Shown here: in pieces, positions 53,824 through 55,575 of the stretch
How the letters are laid out: every line of letters begins with the position of its first letter
Numbering within the stretch: the stretch's first letter is position 1
Assembly (NCBI GenBank): GCA_027306755.1
Contig: DAHUZE010000068.1
Span: 1-55,575 of the forward strand
Source: Acidimicrobiaceae bacterium
GTDB lineage: Bacteria; Actinomycetota; Acidimicrobiia; Acidimicrobiales; RAAP-2
Reading direction: 5' to 3'
DNA: 55,575 nt
Notes under the pieces: model-generated
Database searches by the model: none
What the model was told of the DNA's origin: nothing
The model's input: only the letters and a program-made list of their open reading frames with translations
Position numbers and translations under genes: made by a program

Positions 53824-55191
53824 TCAGGGAGCGTCGAGCCGGAGCAGGTCGTCCAAGGTCTCCCGGCGGACGACCACTCGGGGAGCGCCGTCGCGGACGA
53901 ACACGACGGCCGGGCGCGGGACCTTGTTGTAGTTGGACGCCATGGCGTAGCCGTACGCACCGGTCACCGGGGTTGCGAGAACGTCACCCACGGCCAGGTC
54001 CTCGGGCACCGAAGCGTCCTCCACCACGACGTCGCCAGTCTCGCAGTGCTTGCCGACCACCCGGACGGCCCGTGGACGGGAAGCCTGGACCGCCCGTGGC
54101 AGGAAGGCCTCGTAGCCGCTGCCGTAGAGGACGGGGCGTGGGTTGTCGCTCATCCCGCCGTCCACCGATACGTAGGTGCGGATGCCCGGCAGCGCCTTGA
54201 TCGTGCCGACGCGGTAGAGGGTGACGCCGGCGGCGGCGGCGATCGAACGGCCCGGCTCGGCCGTGATGCGCGTGGCCGGGTCCACCCCCGCCGCGTGGCA
54301 CGCGTGCCGGATGGCATCCGCCCACGCGCGCTGGTCCGGCGCCCTCTCGGAGTTCAGGTAGGCGACGCCCAGGCCGCCCCCGACCACGAGCTCGGGGAGC
54401 CCGAGCGGTGCGACCAGCGAGCCGAGCACCTCCGCCGCCTCCTCGAAGTGGACGACGTCAAACACCTGGCTTCCGATGTGGGCATGGACCCCCACGAGCT
54501 CGACGCCCGGCAGGAGCTCGATGGCGGCCACCGCCTGGGAGGCGGCGCCCGAGGCGATCGAAAACCCGAACTTCGTGTCCTCCTGGCCGGTTCTGACGAA
54601 CTCGTGGGTGTGCACCTCCACCCCCGGAGTCACACGCACGAGCACCTTGGGCCGTTCGCGTCCCGCTGCCGCTTGGTCGGTCAGCGCCCCCAGCCGGGCG
54701 ATCTCGTCGAAGGAGTCGACGACGATCCGGCCCACGCCGGACGACAGGGCGGCTGCCAGCTCCTCGGTGGACTTGTTGTTGCCGTGGAGCACCAGCCGCT
54801 CGGGAGGCACGCCCGCGGCCAGCGCGACGTGCAGCTCCCCGAGCGTGGACACGTCCAGGCACACACCTTCTTCATGCGCAAGGCGGGCCATGGCGACGCA
54901 CAGGAACGCCTTGGTGGCGTACGCGACGCCGTCGCCCCACGCCGCTACCGCCTCGCGGCACCGGGCCCGCAGGTGCTCCTCGTCGTAGACGAACAAGGGG
55001 GTCCCGAGCGCACCTGCCAGCTCCACCATGTCCACGCCGCCCACGGTGAGGTGACCGTTGGGTGCCACGGCGGCGGTCTCGGGCAAGAGGTGGCGCGAGA
55101 GGGGGGCGCACGGCCCGGCATGGTCGGCCGACCCGCCAGTCGGCTCCGGCGCATCGCCGCCGCCGATGGGGGCTCGGCGGTGGGTGATCAT
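53824..55191 (-). CDS. lysA: Diaminopimelate decarboxylase
   Basis: PLP alanine-racemase-fold enzyme making lysine from meso-diaminopimelate, 455 residues. LFVYDEEHLRARC, VAYATKAFLC (PLP lysine), CLDVSTLGELHVALAAG, LVLHGNNKSTEELAAAL, VGVHAHIGSQVFD, LVVGGGLGVAYL, EPGRSIAAAAGVTLY, SVDGGMSDNPRPVLYGSGYEAFL, GKHCETGDVV and TGAYGYAMASNYNKVPRPAVV are in family order. About 40 hydrophilic residues precede the core. ATG 55191 has TATCCT eight bases upstream. The 197 bases between it and the tRNA contain only promoter-like elements. Confidence 0.95.
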   Translation of the reverse strand: MITHRRAPIGGGDAPEPTGGSADHAGPCAPLSRHLLPETAAVAPNGHLTVGGVDMVELAGALGTPLFVYDEEHLRARCREAVAAWGDGVAYATKAFLCVAMARLAHEEGVCLDVSTLGELHVALAAGVPPERLVLHGNNKSTEELAAALSSGVGRIVVDSFDEIARLGALTDQAAAGRERPKVLVRVTPGVEVHTHEFVRTGQEDTKFGFSIASGAASQAVAAIELLPGVELVGVHAHIGSQVFDVVHFEEAAEVLGSLVAPLGLPELVVGGGLGVAYLNSERAPDQRAWADAIRHACHAAGVDPATRITAEPGRSIAAAAGVTLYRVGTIKALPGIRTYVSVDGGMSDNPRPVLYGSGYEAFLPRAVQASRPRAVRVVGKHCETGDVVVEDASVPEDLAVGDVLATPVTGAYGYAMASNYNKVPRPAVVFVRDGAPRVVVRRETLDDLLRLDAP

Positions 55192-55388
55192 GCCGTCGCA
55201 GGATAGGGCAGCGGGGTGGCTGTGACCGGCCGTCTCGTCCGCCACGGCCTAGATCCAGGGGCCCCAACCAGGGATTTCGTGCCGGCTGCTCGGCGCCCAA
55301 CAGAGCGCTCCGGCCGGGCGGCTACGATCGTCCGTTGCCGTAGCGCCGCGCCGGAGCCCTCCGGGGACCCTGGGCGGCGTGTCGGGAT

Positions 55389-55460
55389 GCCCCCGTAGCT
55401 CAGCGGATAGAGCACCGGCCTCCGGAGCCGGTTGCGCAGGTTCGAGTCCTGCCGGGGGCG
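55389..55460 (+). tRNA. tRNA-Arg (anticodon CCG)
   Basis: 72-base cloverleaf: acceptor GCCCCCG/CGGGGGC, D-arm GCTC/GAGC, anticodon stem CCGGC/GCCGG with loop CTCCGGA (anticodon CCG, reads CGG), T-arm GCAGG-TTCGAGT-CCTGC, discriminator G. No encoded CCA. TACGAT at 55323-55328 is a possible -10 box. Confidence 0.96.
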
Positions 55461-55575
55461 CCGACCAGTCCTCCGCGCGCACCTGCGCCGCGACCTCGTC
55501 GGTGTCGCTGCCGCGATCGTAGAGGGTGACTGCGACATCGACGGCGCTCTCGGCCGGCCGGTAGACGACGTCGAG
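55461..55575 (-). other. Open minus-strand frame at window edge, possible partial gene
   Basis: Read on the minus strand from the right edge, the frame LDVVYRPAESAVDVAVTLYD, RGSDTDEVAAQVRAEDW looks protein-like with G/C third positions, but it meets no stop before running antisense through the tRNA to 55249. It may be the 3' part of a gene from the right that ends near the tRNA, or chance. Not recognised. Confidence 0.2.

Noticed and set aside
55188-55538. Minus-strand frame containing DSNLRNRLRRPVLYPLSYGG
   Set aside because: This is the well-known false protein produced by translating the antisense of a tRNA gene.

Overview
The window is about 55.6 kb of very GC-rich DNA (roughly 70%, strong G/C at third codon positions, many GTG starts) from a free-living actinobacterium. 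It carries a WhiB regulator next to a PdtaS-type kinase, the trio histidine phosphatase / DUF3090 / SCO1664-family protein, DUF3107, an F420-type FrhB protein and DUF222-HNH. Two secreted proteins carry a 42-residue propeller repeat that I associate with Acidimicrobiia, so an acidimicrobial lineage is my best guess (inference). There are 53 genes I support plus one tRNA. I see no insertion sequence, prophage, CRISPR array or ribosomal RNA, and no gene-free stretch over 300 bases.

Layout. 1-5.3 kb: leucine/branched-chain acyl-CoA catabolism (methylcrotonyl-CoA carboxylase beta, cut by the window edge, then alpha, HMG-CoA lyase, acyl-CoA dehydrogenase), tightly overlapping. 5.4-10 kb: fused indolepyruvate ferredoxin oxidoreductase, a convergent Lrp/AsnC regulator and a low-molecular-weight phosphatase. 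10-12.7 kb: TetR regulator, GT4 glycosyltransferase, GDP-mannose 4,6-dehydratase. 12.7-20.3 kb: a complete System I cytochrome c maturation cluster (ccdA, ccmA, B, C, D, E, F, G, H, I-like), mostly joined by 1-11 base overlaps. 20.4-24 kb: YbaK deacylase, cysteine desulfurase, SufR-like Fe-S regulator, divergent Mrp carrier. 24-27 kb: DUF222-HNH protein, secreted PF03640 protein, dGTPase, DUF3107. 27.2-33 kb: paired ArsA/Get3-like ATPases, PHP phosphatase, PdtaS-like histidine kinase, WhiB, glycerophosphodiesterase. 33-34.7 kb: etfBA. 34.9-42.2 kb: an unrecognised gene, SCO1664/DUF3090/phosphatase operon, family 5 uracil-DNA glycosylase, FrhB, peroxiredoxin, DEAD-box helicase, PIG-L deacetylase, universal stress protein. 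42.2-55.5 kb: aconitase, secreted CHAP-propeller protein, argS, L,D-transpeptidase, aldehyde dehydrogenase, SDR, secreted G1 peptidase-propeller protein, lysA and tRNA-Arg(CCG).

How it fits together: acyl-CoA dehydrogenation (here) delivers electrons to ETF (here); the Ccm cluster builds c-type cytochromes for a respiratory chain encoded elsewhere; cysteine desulfurase, Mrp and the SufR-like regulator look like a local Fe-S homeostasis unit serving many Fe-S proteins in view (WhiB, aconitase, FrhB, UdgB, indolepyruvate oxidoreductase).

The most striking regulatory observations are a perfect CRP-consensus palindrome (TGTGA-N6-TCACA) in front of whiB, and a recurrent leaderless promoter pattern: a TANNNT-type hexamer placed 6-7 bases before the start codon of many unit-leading genes. 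The most unusual gene content is the complete System I Ccm cluster and the sharing of one propeller module between two unrelated secreted hydrolases.
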